From an uncultured Bacilli bacterium (lineage in GTDB: Bacteria > Bacillota_I > Bacilli_A > RF39 > UBA660): 64,000 nucleotides of DNA. Below, piece by piece: positions 1-9,256 of this stretch. Each line of letters begins with the position of its first letter. The stretch's first letter is position 1. The position numbers were made by a program, and so were the translations under genes. Where the stretch lies: assembly GCA_934096295.1 (NCBI GenBank), contig CAKOLL010000001.1:248001-312000 (forward strand), given 5' to 3'. The notes beneath the pieces were generated by a model. The model searched no databases. It had not been told where the DNA came from and was given only the letters and a program-made list of their open reading frames with translations.

Positions 1-521
1 TCTCGTTCATTATTTTTAATTCCAACTTTTACAAGGTCATTAAATTTCTCTTGATCAATTTGAGGTGGTATGGGAACACTTATATATTGAGCAATAAATT
101 CTAAAAGTTCATAATCATTTATAGACTCCCAATAATGATTAATTAAGTCATTTTCTGCAAGTAAAATATAGATACTTTCATATAATTTACCACCATCTTT
201 AACTTTCTTTTTATCTTCTAATAAGCACTCTTTTCTATATTCTATTTTTTCTCTTAAATCTTTTTCTAAATTATCAGATTCTAAAATTTTATTTATATCA
301 CAAATTAGTTTTTCAATGGTTTTTAATCTATTTTTTTCTATTTCGTCTATTTCATTTGCAGTTTTATCTTTTATTATTTTTATATCCTCAATTAGTTTAT
401 TAATTGATACTTTTTCTTCATTAGAAAACTTGTTTAAATCTAACTCTTCTAGAGATTTTAAAAGATCATCACTATTTATAAACCTATTAATATATTTATA
501 CATTAAAGTAATTAAATCCAT
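1..521 (-). CDS. Hypothetical protein, 3' end beyond the window
   Basis: A minus-strand frame opens with ATG at 521 and stays open to the left edge, so the C-terminus is missing; about 173 residues are visible. The start codon shares one base with the TAA stop of the signal peptidase gene (TAATG), which suggests translational coupling in one operon. The visible part is rich in Lys, Glu, Asp and Ile. Residues about 30-110 look helical and could form a coiled coil. There is no signal peptide and no membrane segment. I do not recognise the family. The long uninterrupted frame with the local AT-rich codon use supports a real gene. Confidence 0.7.
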   Translation of the reverse strand, partial: MDLITLMYKYINRFINSDDLLKSLEELDLNKFSNEEKVSINKLIEDIKIIKDKTANEIDEIEKNRLKTIEKLICDINKILESDNLEKDLREKIEYRKECLLEDKKKVKDGGKLYESIYILLAENDLINHYWESINDYELLEFIAQYISVPIPPQIDQEKFNDLVKVGIKNNER

Positions 522-1003
522 TATTGCACCGTGCCAATCTTAGTAAATGGAAATAATCTAAATGCTATTTTGCCTTTTATTTCTTTTTCTTTAATCGGAC
601 CAAAGTACCTAGAGTCTTTACTTATTAATCTGTTATCTCCGAGAATAAAATATTCGTCATCCCCTAAAGTGACTTTATCATAATCACTAGTTTCTCCATA
701 AGCATATTCATCATCAATAACTTTATCATTGATATATATTTTACCTTTTTTAATAGCTACAGTATCCCCAGGAAGACCAATTACTCTTTTAATTATTTTT
801 TCATTATCCTTTTCTTCATCAAGGACGATTATATCGAATCTATTTATACTACTTAATTTATATAACAATAATATATCGCCATTTTTTAATGTATTTTTCA
901 TACTATCGCCATCAACTCTAACCGGAGTTATTATAAATGTCCTAATTAATACCACTACTACCACAATTACAATATATGGTATTACCTCTTTTATTACTTT
1001 CAT
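521..1003 (-). CDS. lepB: Signal peptidase I
   Basis: This 160-residue membrane serine protease (family S26) removes signal peptides from exported proteins at the outer face of the membrane. One N-terminal membrane segment (residues about 8-27) is followed by the catalytic serine in DGDSMKNTL (Ser34) and the general-base lysine in KRVIGLPGD (Lys72). The later GDNR box (EYFILGDNRLISKDSR) is also present. The length fits the short Gram-positive single-span type. It lies just downstream of rplS and is coupled to the next gene by a TAATG overlap. It could also serve the SipW-like role for the TasA-like proteins found elsewhere in the window, but nothing here shows that. Confidence 0.95.
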   Translation of the reverse strand: MKVIKEVIPYIVIVVVVVLIRTFIITPVRVDGDSMKNTLKNGDILLLYKLSSINRFDIIVLDEEKDNEKIIKRVIGLPGDTVAIKKGKIYINDKVIDDEYAYGETSDYDKVTLGDDEYFILGDNRLISKDSRYFGPIKEKEIKGKIAFRLFPFTKIGTVQ

Positions 1004-1039
1004 TAAATATTTCTCCTTTAAACGAAAGAAAGGAAAGAA

Positions 1040-1381
1040 TTAACTTCTTTCCTTAACTTTATATTCTTTACGCATTCCTTTGATAAAGTTAAGTTTTGCA
1101 CGACGAACTTTACCTTTTTTGATTACAACAATCTTGTCAATTGTTGGGGCATTAATTGGGAATATTCTTTCTACACCAACAGTTCCACTTTTTTTACGAA
1201 CTGTAAATGTTTCAGAAACTCCTCCACCTCTTTTAGCAATTACTAATCCTTCAAAAGATTGGATTCTTTCCTTTTTTCCTTCTTTTACCCAAACATCAAC
1301 TCTAACTGTGTCCCCAACTCTAAATTCTGGAACATCTTTACGAATATGTTTTTCAGCAATTTTGTCAACTAAATTTGCCAT
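1040..1381 (-). CDS. rplS: 50S ribosomal protein L19
   Basis: The 113-residue protein matches L19 over its whole length, including the conserved PEFRVGDTVRVDVWVKEG start and the RIQSFEGLVIAKRGGG stretch. L19 sits at the interface of the 30S and 50S subunits. A strong AAGGAGGTAAG ribosome binding site precedes the ATG. In many Bacillota rplS follows rimM-trmD, but here those genes lie about 14 kb away and rplS is grouped with lepB. The 110-bp gap upstream probably holds the promoter, but I could not identify a well-spaced -35/-10 pair. Confidence 0.97.
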   Translation of the reverse strand: MANLVDKIAEKHIRKDVPEFRVGDTVRVDVWVKEGKKERIQSFEGLVIAKRGGGVSETFTVRKKSGTVGVERIFPINAPTIDKIVVIKKGKVRRAKLNFIKGMRKEYKVKERS

Positions 1382-1491
1382 TTTTCTTACCTCCTTATTT
1401 TATTACCTATAATCATATAAAATATTTATAGCGGATTATATACCTTTTTTGGGTCAACAATATATTATCATAAATTATTAAACTATGCAAG

Positions 1492-2544
1492 CTAAAATAG
1501 ACGAATTATGTCTTGAATTGTTATATAAAACATTAAAAGTAGTAATAACAAGAAGCCAATTGTATGACATGTATTTTCAAATTTAGCATTAACTGGTTTT
1601 CTTCTTATAGCTTCCACAATAAGGAAGAATACTCTACCTCCATCAAATGCTGGGAATGGTAAGATATTAATAAATCCAACATTAATTGATAAGAATGCTG
1701 TTAGATAAATCATATAATTTAAACCTAAGGCTACTCCATCGTCTACAACTTTATACATTCCAACAGGTCCAGATAAAGCACTCGTAGAAATTTTTCCTGT
1801 TAAAAGACCTCCAACTGTTAACCACATTGATTCAACAATACTACCAAACTTTTGAAATGCATATTTAACTGAGGCAAAGAAACCTGTTGCTTTATTACTT
1901 TCTACTTCAACACCAAAAATTTGTTTTTCATTACCATCAGCATCTTTTTCAAGCTTTGGAACTACTTTATAAGTATCTTTGCTTCCATCTTCATGTTTTA
2001 CCTCAAATGTATAATAATCATTTTTATTTTTCATAACCAGTATTATTTGGGCAACATCCCATGTTGATACTTTATGATCATTGATAGCAATAATTGTATC
2101 TCCAGCTTTAATACCAGCTTCAGCCATTGGATAGTTTTCTACAGCATTTTTAACTACAGGTTTTAGAGTTGTTCCACCCCAGATTAGGCTACTTATAAAT
2201 AAAAGTACTATTGCTAATATAAAATTATTTACGACCCCAGCAACTAAAATTATTAGTCTTTGCCACCAAGGTTTGTTACACATATAATCTTCTTTTTTTA
2301 TTTTTTCATCGGCATCTTCATATACCTCACCAGCCATTGAAACAAAGCCACCGATTGGAAAAGCTCTGATATTATAATCTATTTTATCTTTTCCTTTGTG
2401 AGTATGAATAATTGGGCCCATTCCGATTGAAAATTCATAAATATGAACTTTAAACTTTTTAGCCCAGATAAAATGTCCAAATTCATGAACTAAAATAATG
2501 ATTCCTAAAATAAATATTAATATAAGTATTGATACAATCCACAT
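1492..2544 (-). CDS. rseP: Site-2 intramembrane metalloprotease RseP/RasP
   Basis: This 350-residue membrane protein is a zinc protease that cleaves within the membrane. In Bacilli it degrades anti-sigma factors and leftover signal peptides. The HEFGH zinc motif lies in the first membrane helix (residues 20-24). A PDZ domain spans about 120-200 (MAEAGIKAGDTIIAIND). The second metal-binding motif NILPFPAFDGGR is near residue 292. Further hydrophobic segments lie at about 105-125 and at the C-terminus. It follows cdsA directly, as in most Bacillota (cdsA-rseP). A good AAGGAGG site precedes the start. Confidence 0.95.
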   Translation of the reverse strand: MWIVSILILIFILGIIILVHEFGHFIWAKKFKVHIYEFSIGMGPIIHTHKGKDKIDYNIRAFPIGGFVSMAGEVYEDADEKIKKEDYMCNKPWWQRLIILVAGVVNNFILAIVLLFISSLIWGGTTLKPVVKNAVENYPMAEAGIKAGDTIIAINDHKVSTWDVAQIILVMKNKNDYYTFEVKHEDGSKDTYKVVPKLEKDADGNEKQIFGVEVESNKATGFFASVKYAFQKFGSIVESMWLTVGGLLTGKISTSALSGPVGMYKVVDDGVALGLNYMIYLTAFLSINVGFINILPFPAFDGGRVFFLIVEAIRRKPVNAKFENTCHTIGFLLLLLLMFYITIQDIIRLF

Positions 2545-2557
2545 AATTTAAGCCTCC

Positions 2558-3343
2558 TTAAAACATAAGTAAAAATATGTATGTAATAAAAACAAATATA
2601 CTACTGTCAAGTCTATCAAGAATACCACCATGTCCTGGCATAATATTTGAATAATCCTTAATACCATTTTCTCTTTTAATTCTACTCATTATTAAATCTC
2701 CGATTTGACCAATAATGGAAAGAATAATCGTTATTATTACAATTTTTATGGTAATATTACCAATTAATAGTCTATAAAAAATTATTCCTGATGCAGATCC
2801 TAAAACTAAACCACCAATTGAACCTTCCCAAGTTTTGTTTGGACTAATACTTACACACATCTTATTTTTACCAAACTTTGAACCTATAAAATAAGCAAAA
2901 ATATCATTAACCATTGGTATTATAAGTAAGAATAAGAATGTATTTAAATTTCTTAATCTAATAGTTAAAATGGCATTAAATACTAAACCTAAAAATAAAA
3001 CAGCTCCAAGTAAAAAGAAAGCATCTTTACTACTATAATCTTCTTCTTTATAAAATACTGTTGGTACTATCATAAATAAACTAGTCATAGCTATAATTTG
3101 ATATGTAAATCCTTTATAAATTGATGTTCCTTCATTACATAAAATTAATGTTAGCATGGATATTAATCCTATAAGTATCATCATATTTGGTATTTTTCCA
3201 TGTGATGCAGGTAAGTCAATTATCTCTTTATAACCTAAAGCAGCTATTAAGCAAATACCTAAAGTGTAATATATTCCCCCTAGAGCTATCAAAGGGACTA
3301 CTATTATTAATGCAACGATAGCACTTATTATTCTTGTTTTCAT
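2558..3343 (-). CDS. cdsA: Phosphatidate cytidylyltransferase
   Basis: CdsA makes CDP-diacylglycerol from phosphatidate and CTP, the branch point of phospholipid synthesis, in the cytoplasmic membrane. The protein is polytopic with about seven hydrophobic segments. It carries the C-terminal signature SRIKRENGIKDYSNIMPGHG followed by GILDRLDSS. I place the start at the ATG at 3343 because GGAGGAAAC lies just in front of it; a second ATG four codons upstream would sit within that site. The gene lies 13 bp upstream of rseP and is probably cotranscribed with it. Confidence 0.95.
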   Translation of the reverse strand: MKTRIISAIVALIIVVPLIALGGIYYTLGICLIAALGYKEIIDLPASHGKIPNMMILIGLISMLTLILCNEGTSIYKGFTYQIIAMTSLFMIVPTVFYKEEDYSSKDAFFLLGAVLFLGLVFNAILTIRLRNLNTFLFLLIIPMVNDIFAYFIGSKFGKNKMCVSISPNKTWEGSIGGLVLGSASGIIFYRLLIGNITIKIVIITIILSIIGQIGDLIMSRIKRENGIKDYSNIMPGHGGILDRLDSSIFVFITYIFLLMF

Positions 3344-3431
3344 TGTTTCCTCCATTTTTTAATTCTAACTTCCATATAAAATTATACCTAAAAATATTGT
3401 TAATGTAAACTATTTTAGCATATTATTTAAC

Positions 3432-3809
3432 ATGAATGATGTCGAAAAAAAACTAAAAAGATTAAAAAATGAAGATATAATTTGGATTATATATTTTTTT
3501 ATTGTGGTTTTTGCATTATATTCTAATAAATTAGACCGAGATTATTTATTAAAAAAAGATAAGAATGCATATAAGAGAGAAAAAAGTATTAATATAACAA
3601 TTTTCTTTGTAGCATTCTTTATCTATTTGTATTTTTTACTTTTATTAACTGAAGATTTAGGAAGTATGGAAAAAAACTTTGATGATCCTAATTACAGATC
3701 GACATTTATTCAACTTATTGCAGCAATTTTATTTTTAATCGGGGGTGCAATTTATTTGATTAATGAAATTACTAGAAAAGACGATGCCTTAGATGTTGGA
3801 TTGATTTGA
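3432..3809 (+). CDS. Small membrane protein of unknown function
   Basis: This 125-residue protein has three clear hydrophobic segments, at about residues 16-30, 51-70 and 92-110. They are separated by charged stretches, including a basic patch (LKKDKNAYKREK) after the first. The N-terminus (MNDVEKKLKRLKNED) is cytoplasmic in character. It is divergent from cdsA and convergent with the deacetylase gene, so it has its own promoter in the 88-bp gap. I do not recognise a named family, and its ribosome binding site is weak. Confidence 0.6.
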   Translation: MNDVEKKLKRLKNEDIIWIIYFFIVVFALYSNKLDRDYLLKKDKNAYKREKSINITIFFVAFFIYLYFLLLLTEDLGSMEKNFDDPNYRSTFIQLIAAILFLIGGAIYLINEITRKDDALDVGLI

Positions 3810-3838
3810 TTATGTTTATCAAGGGTTATATTTACTTT

Positions 3839-5023
3839 TTATCTAGTAAAATAACGATATGATTTGTGTAATTCTAGATTAGTTTTGGTAACATTTGCAA
3901 GGGATGATACTGTAACCACTTGATAGCCTTCCACATAAAGATAAGGGAGTATTTTTTCTATAGCATCAACACTTGATTTATGAATATCATGAAATAAAAT
4001 AATATCTCCGTCTTTAACTTTTTCTAAAACATAATCTTTTAAATAATCAGTATTTTTGTGTCTCCAGTCTTCTGTATCAACATTCCAAAGAATGAAGGAA
4101 GCATCTAAAGATTCTTTTATTTTTTCATTTACACTTCCATATGGAGGTCTTATTAAATGAAATGTATCTCCGGTTATACTTTTTAGAGTCTCATTACTAT
4201 CGTTAAATTCCTCCACTATTGTTTCTAATTTTTGTCTTTTAAAATTCTTGTGATTGTATGAATGATATCCAATTTCCATCTTATTATCATAAGCTTTTTT
4301 TACCTCATCTTTATATATAGATAAGTTTTTTCCTAACATAAAAAATGTTGCATGAGCTTTATTATTATTTAATATATCGATGAGTCTACTTGTGTAAGGT
4401 CCTGGTCCATCATCAAATGTTAAAGCCACTATTTTTTTGTTTAAATCTATTTTACTACCATCTTCATTTTCATAAGTTTTATCTAGTTTTATTGTAATAT
4501 CCATACAATCTTTAATTTCATTAAAATTAACATGTAATGATAACTCTTCATTAGGTATTGGCTCTATTTCATAATCATAATAATATATTACAAGTTCATT
4601 ATCCTTTACAAAATAGGTATTTGTTTTATCATTTTTACTTAATACATCTGCAATAAAGGTTGGATATTTTAAATACAATAATTTATTTACTTTAGACCAA
4701 AATTCTTCAACCATCTCAGGTTTTATAATTGATTCTATAGCTGCTTCTTCTCCAGTTTTAAAATTAAATAATTTGGATATGTATCTATCATCTTCTAGAC
4801 TTATTACATTAATAAATCTTGAATCTATATTAGTTTCCTCCACAAAGTTAGTTAAATTATTTATATATTCATCTATTAATTCATTCTTACTTGATTTATT
4901 AGTACTTATGGTGGGAAGAGCAAAAGAAAAAGTTTTAAATGAAGAAGATGCTACAAGTAAAATACTTATAGCAATAAAGAATACTACACCTTTTTTTAGT
5001 TTAAGTTTTCTTTTTCTCTTCAT
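3839..5023 (-). CDS. Polysaccharide deacetylase, PdaC-like
   Basis: The 394-residue protein is probably membrane-anchored by an N-terminal hydrophobic segment (about 13-32) and acts on cell-wall glycans outside the cell. The N-terminal half (about 45-185) resembles the DUF4163/DUF3298 module of Bacillus PdaC. The C-terminal half is a NodB domain: TFDDGPGPYTS (catalytic Asp pair), the metal-binding YHSYNH, RPPYGSVNE, and the closing DTEDWRHKN and LFHDIHKSS motifs. All key NodB residues are present, so removal of N-acetyl groups from peptidoglycan is likely. It is preceded by a good AAGGATG site and lies just downstream of an ABC transporter pair. Confidence 0.88.
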   Translation of the reverse strand: MKRKRKLKLKKGVVFFIAISILLVASSSFKTFSFALPTISTNKSSKNELIDEYINNLTNFVEETNIDSRFINVISLEDDRYISKLFNFKTGEEAAIESIIKPEMVEEFWSKVNKLLYLKYPTFIADVLSKNDKTNTYFVKDNELVIYYYDYEIEPIPNEELSLHVNFNEIKDCMDITIKLDKTYENEDGSKIDLNKKIVALTFDDGPGPYTSRLIDILNNNKAHATFFMLGKNLSIYKDEVKKAYDNKMEIGYHSYNHKNFKRQKLETIVEEFNDSNETLKSITGDTFHLIRPPYGSVNEKIKESLDASFILWNVDTEDWRHKNTDYLKDYVLEKVKDGDIILFHDIHKSSVDAIEKILPYLYVEGYQVVTVSSLANVTKTNLELHKSYRYFTR

Positions 5024-5037
5024 TTAAAACATCCTTT

Positions 5038-6417
5038 TTATATATTTTTAATATTCTTTTTATTAAATACTATAAATGACGTTATGATCATAATTAAGAA
5101 ATATACTAAACATACAATAATAGCTTGCGTTATACTAGGTCCATAAGGATTAGTACCTCCGAAAAGATAATAATTAAAATTCCAGTTAGTTGTAACAAAA
5201 TAATTAAGAACTTTTATTTTATACATTGATGCAAACATATTAATAATTGAAGAACCAATAACACCTGCAAAAGTTATTACTATAGCTAAAGCAGTGTTAC
5301 CTATTATTGTAGATACTGCAAATGCTAATGTTACAAGTAATAATATTTGAGGTAAATTAGCAATTGTATATAAAAGTATATATTTAAATACACTCATTAC
5401 CTCTAAACTTTTAGTAGCTAGATTATATTCTACAACATGATTACTTAAAGAACCAAAACCTAAGAATATACCTCCGATTACTGTTTGCATGAAATATGCT
5501 ATTACAATAAATAAAATTGTTAGTAATATTACAGATATAAATTTAGAGAGTAAGATTGTACTCCTTTTATATGGGGTTATAAGAAGTGATTTAATTGTAC
5601 CTTTATTGTATTCTTCACTTACTATAGCTCCACCAATCATAATACCAAATACAAGGATTAAGAATAAATATTCGCTATAAAAATTAGACAATATAAATTT
5701 TAAATCACTTGCATTATTAATATCCTCTTTATTTTCTAAAATATACCTAGATTTATAATATATTTTAACAGTATCTTCTAATTCACTTTTGGTTTCTTTA
5801 TTAGTTGTATTTTCATAAGTATTTATAGCTGATGCTGAATATGTTATGGCATCTATTGCTTCGTTTAAATAATCATTACCATATTTAACATTCTCTTTTA
5901 AACGATATTCAAGCATTTCAATTGCTACTTTTATAGTAAATATTTGACTTTCTAGATTCTTTTTTTCTTTATCAGCAGTTGCATATTTTAAACTTTCTTC
6001 TAGTGTTTTTAATTCTTCTTTTCTACTAGCAAGAGTTTTATTTACAAAATATTGCCAATCATCATTAGCTAAAGCATTATTAACATCTTGATAGGATTTT
6101 TTTACCTCATCTGAGATTTCTCCGGAATCTAGTGCATAGTAATAATTACTTACGATATCGTAAGTATCATCAATTACATAATGTTGCCATGTATCTTTAT
6201 TATATTTTTGATATTTTTCATTCATTTCTTTATTTATTTTATTTTGAGTAACATCTCCGGTATCAACATCGAAATATGTTTCTGTTGAAAAATATGTTTC
6301 TTCATGCCCTATTAGATAAGATACTAAAGTTATAAATAAAGCAGTTATTATTAAAACAATATATGTTCCTTTTTTATGTAATATTTTAAATATTTCATTC
6401 TTTATTAACTTTATCAT
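5038..6417 (-). CDS. ABC-2 type transporter permease
   Basis: The 459-residue protein has one membrane helix near the N-terminus (about 19-40), then a long extracytoplasmic region of about 190 residues with charged helical stretches, then five to six membrane segments from about residue 250 on. This is the layout of ABC-2 permeases of the bacitracin or lantibiotic export type. Its start overlaps the ATPase gene by 23 bp, with GGAGGTAAG just ahead, so the two form one transporter. The substrate cannot be read from the sequence. Confidence 0.85.
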   Translation of the reverse strand: MIKLIKNEIFKILHKKGTYIVLIITALFITLVSYLIGHEETYFSTETYFDVDTGDVTQNKINKEMNEKYQKYNKDTWQHYVIDDTYDIVSNYYYALDSGEISDEVKKSYQDVNNALANDDWQYFVNKTLASRKEELKTLEESLKYATADKEKKNLESQIFTIKVAIEMLEYRLKENVKYGNDYLNEAIDAITYSASAINTYENTTNKETKSELEDTVKIYYKSRYILENKEDINNASDLKFILSNFYSEYLFLILVFGIMIGGAIVSEEYNKGTIKSLLITPYKRSTILLSKFISVILLTILFIVIAYFMQTVIGGIFLGFGSLSNHVVEYNLATKSLEVMSVFKYILLYTIANLPQILLLVTLAFAVSTIIGNTALAIVITFAGVIGSSIINMFASMYKIKVLNYFVTTNWNFNYYLFGGTNPYGPSITQAIIVCLVYFLIMIITSFIVFNKKNIKNI

Positions 6418-7300
6418 TTTTCTTACCTCCAGTCTTCTTTAAGAATGCTTCTTCAAGAGTTAATTCTTGCATGTGTACCTCATAAATATCTATATTCTTT
6501 TTAACTAATGATTTAATTATATTTGCAATATCTTCTTTATCACCATTATAACTAAATTTATCTTTAGTTACTTCATAAATACCTTCGATATTTAAATCCT
6601 TTGTGCTATTTACACTAAAGACATATTTATTTCCATTACTTTTAAATTCTTTTACCTCACTAGTTTCTATAATTGTTCCATTATCTATAATTAAAACTTT
6701 GTTACAGAAACTTTCTAATTCTGCAAGGTTGTGACTAGATATTAAAATACCCATTCCCTCTTTAGCAAGTTTTTTTAAAAGAATTCTTAAATCTTTTATG
6801 CCTTCAGGGTCTAGTCCATTAGTGGGTTCATCTAATATTAAAATATTTGGTTCATTTATTAAGGCTCTAGCAATTCCTAACCTTTGACGCATACCTAGAG
6901 AATATTTGCTAACCTTATCATTAATTCTTTCTTCTAAATCTACTAGTTTTACAATTTCTTTAATTTTTTCATCACTAATATTATCGTATAAATTAGCTGT
7001 TAGTTTTAGATTTTGCCAGCCCGTTAAATACATGTAAGTATCTGGATTTTCTACGATTGCTCCAACTCTTTCTATAGACTTTACAAAATCTTTTTTTACA
7101 TCATAACCATTAATGATTACTTTTCCTTTATCAATGTTTTGTAGTCCTAAGATAAGTTTAATAGTTGTTGTTTTTCCGCTTCCATTCGGACCTATAAAAG
7201 CTAATATGTCTCCTTCATCAATTTCAAATGAAACATCTTTTAATATTTGTTTTTTTCCAAAACTTTTATATAGTTTTTGGCATTCTAATAATTTTTTCAT
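6395..7300 (-). CDS. ABC transporter ATP-binding protein
   Basis: This 301-residue ATPase energises the permease encoded just downstream. It has Walker A (GPNGSGKTT, about residue 38), the ABC signature (YSLGMRQRLG) and Walker B (NILILDEPTNGLDPEG), followed by the switch histidine in ISSHNL. The C-terminal 80 residues form the extra domain typical of BcrA-like drug or bacteriocin exporters. No two-component system is adjacent, so regulation is unknown. AGAAAGGAAG precedes the ATG. Confidence 0.93.
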   Translation of the reverse strand: MKKLLECQKLYKSFGKKQILKDVSFEIDEGDILAFIGPNGSGKTTTIKLILGLQNIDKGKVIINGYDVKKDFVKSIERVGAIVENPDTYMYLTGWQNLKLTANLYDNISDEKIKEIVKLVDLEERINDKVSKYSLGMRQRLGIARALINEPNILILDEPTNGLDPEGIKDLRILLKKLAKEGMGILISSHNLAELESFCNKVLIIDNGTIIETSEVKEFKSNGNKYVFSVNSTKDLNIEGIYEVTKDKFSYNGDKEDIANIIKSLVKKNIDIYEVHMQELTLEEAFLKKTGGKKNDKVNKE

Positions 7301-7374
7301 AGTTTCTTCCTTTCTTCTATATTATAACTCAATGAAAAAAATATGCATATATATTTTACGCATACTTTACATAG

Positions 7375-8238
7375 TTATCTTTTAAAACTTTTTAAATATA
7401 CCTCTTTTAGTCTATCACTTGAAATATGAGTATAGATTCCTGTGGTAGAAAGGTTAGCATGACCTAAAAGTTCTTGAACGGTTCTAATATCTGCGCCATT
7501 ATTAAGTAAATGAGTTGCAAATGTATGTCTTAGAGTGTGTGGAGTTACATGAGTTTTAATAGATATATGCTTCATTATTTCTTTTATCATTAATTCTACC
7601 TCATTAACTGTTAGTTTTTCACCTTTTTTATTTGTAAATAAATATTTATCACATTTTACTTTATTTAAATAACTATCTAAATACTTACTTGCATAGTCTC
7701 CATAGTAAACAATTCTTTCTTTACTACCTTTTCCCATTATTCTTATTGTTTTATTCGTAAAATCTATATCATTTATTTTAACATTAATCATTTCACTTAC
7801 ACGACATCCTGTTGAATAAAACATTTCTATTAATAATCTTTTTTGTAATCCTTCATTTGTGCTTATATCAATTGACTCTAATAATTCTTCAATTTCATTA
7901 TAATTTAAATAATTAGGTAATTTCTTTTCAAGTTTAGGATTCTTTACATTATGAAAAACATTATTTTCTACAATATTTTCATCTACCAAATAATTATAAA
8001 ATGTTCTTAATGTGCTTATTCTTCTAGATATAGTACTATTTTTTAAATTACATGAGTCTAAATATTTAAGATAATTTCTTACATCAGTATTTGAAATAGT
8101 TAAATAATTAATATGGTTACTTTTTATATATCTAAAAAAATCAGTTAAATCTAACTGATAACTTTTTATTGTAAATTCTGAATAATTTAGTTCATTTTTT
8201 AAAAAGAATAAAAACTTATCTACTTGTACCTCTTTCAT
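7375..8238 (-). CDS. Tyrosine recombinase, XerC/XerD type
   Basis: The protein is about 287 residues, the usual length of XerC/XerD, which resolve chromosome dimers at dif. It has the N-terminal SAM-like core-binding domain (about 1-85) and the catalytic domain with Arg in STGCRVSEM, HTLRHTFATHLL (His-x-x-Arg), the LGHANLSTTGIYTH box and the final tyrosine. I chose the ATG at 8238 because AAAGGAATATCG precedes it; a TTG at 8259 is the longer alternative. It overlaps the upstream gene by 23 bp. Nothing nearby looks like an integrative element, so a housekeeping role is likely. Confidence 0.88.
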   Translation of the reverse strand: MKEVQVDKFLFFLKNELNYSEFTIKSYQLDLTDFFRYIKSNHINYLTISNTDVRNYLKYLDSCNLKNSTISRRISTLRTFYNYLVDENIVENNVFHNVKNPKLEKKLPNYLNYNEIEELLESIDISTNEGLQKRLLIEMFYSTGCRVSEMINVKINDIDFTNKTIRIMGKGSKERIVYYGDYASKYLDSYLNKVKCDKYLFTNKKGEKLTVNEVELMIKEIMKHISIKTHVTPHTLRHTFATHLLNNGADIRTVQELLGHANLSTTGIYTHISSDRLKEVYLKSFKR

Positions 8239-8590
8239 CGATATTCCTTTCATTAACAAAATCTTTTAAGGCTGTATATTTTTCTTTTAAAGCAACAATT
8301 TTACTTGATGATTCTCTGATATCTGCCCTTAACTCAGGTAACTCTTCATGATATGTACTTGGGTCATTTAATTTTTCTGTACAATGCTTAATATCAGTTT
8401 CATATTCTTCAATTAATGTTTTAATTTTTAATAAATCAGATTCTACTAAAAATGGTATATCTTCATCTCTTAGAGGAACCATTAATGCTACTTCATCGTC
8501 AGTTAAATTAACTGTTTCTTCAAGATGAGATTTTCGATATTCATTAACTAACAACCCTTGATATTCTTTTTTCTTGATTTCCTCATTCAT
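8216..8590 (-). CDS. Hypothetical protein with helical segments
   Basis: This 124-residue soluble protein is acidic and predicted to be largely helical. Residues about 50-115 contain heptad-like spacing of Leu and Ile between charged residues, consistent with a coiled coil. There is no signal peptide and no membrane segment. It sits between the TasA-like genes and the Xer gene on the same strand and overlaps the latter. GGAGTAAGATT precedes the ATG. I do not recognise the family, and no catalytic motif is visible. Confidence 0.65.
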   Translation of the reverse strand: MNEEIKKKEYQGLLVNEYRKSHLEETVNLTDDEVALMVPLRDEDIPFLVESDLLKIKTLIEEYETDIKHCTEKLNDPSTYHEELPELRADIRESSSKIVALKEKYTALKDFVNERNIDERGTSR

Positions 8591-8594
8591 AATC

Positions 8595-9236
8595 TTACTC
8601 CGTTACTTTTTCTATTCTAATAAAACCATCTAATTTTTTTTCTAAGTTTCCATCTTGGCTTTCACCTAAATTAACATATGTTACCTCAGCTTTCCAGATT
8701 TCACTTATTTCTTTTTTAGTTTTAAGATTTCTATTATTAGCAATATAATATTTACCCATTGCTGTTGTTATATCAAATCCACTAATTTCATTACCTTGTC
8801 CATCTTTTACTGTAACATATTTTAATCCTTCGATAGTATCAAGTTCATTGCCATATGGATCAAATACTTTCATTATTAATTCCGGTGTTTTATTGGTAGT
8901 TGAATATGTTAGTGAATTTTCATTTATTTGTAAAAACACATTATAATTTATAGATGTTTCTTCTTCACCATTTTCTACTCTTAAGTAAGCACTTGCAAAT
9001 GTATCAGATGATAAATTTTTCATCCCTTGCTTGAAATTTTCAGTTGTGGGATTTATAAATATTGGATCACCGATTTCAAATGTAATAAAGTTTAATGTAG
9101 CTGCTCCGACATCTACTTTTGGAGAAACACGTGACACTTTAATATAAGTAAAATGAGCATATGTCGCTCCGATTACCAGCACGGATAGTGCTATTACATA
9201 AATTATTAATATTATATTTGTAGCTTTTTTGCTCAT
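8595..9236 (-). CDS. TasA/camelysin-like surface protein
   Basis: The 213-residue protein starts with a signal-type segment ending in LVIGATYAHF, the pattern of SipW-dependent signal peptides of TasA and camelysin. The rest is Ser/Thr/Asn-rich with alternating hydrophobic residues, as expected for an all-beta extracellular domain. It aligns with the N-terminal 200 residues of the two larger lectin-tailed proteins in this window, sharing blocks such as FEIGDPI, NLSSDTFASA, TPELIMKV and GFDITT. It could be a fibre or surface subunit. It lies 20 bp downstream of the lectin-tailed gene, so they are probably coexpressed. Confidence 0.7.
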   Translation of the reverse strand: MSKKATNIILIIYVIALSVLVIGATYAHFTYIKVSRVSPKVDVGAATLNFITFEIGDPIFINPTTENFKQGMKNLSSDTFASAYLRVENGEEETSINYNVFLQINENSLTYSTTNKTPELIMKVFDPYGNELDTIEGLKYVTVKDGQGNEISGFDITTAMGKYYIANNRNLKTKKEISEIWKAEVTYVNLGESQDGNLEKKLDGFIRIEKVTE

Positions 9237-9256
9237 TTATATCACCTTTCTTTAGT

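Noticed and set aside
729..1412. Plus-strand frames opposite lepB and rplS
   Set aside because: They are shadows of well-conserved minus-strand genes and lack ribosome binding sites.
1382..1491. An L19-type autoregulatory leader upstream of rplS
   Set aside because: The 110-bp gap shows no convincing paired structure by eye, and no well-spaced promoter, so I do not call a leader.
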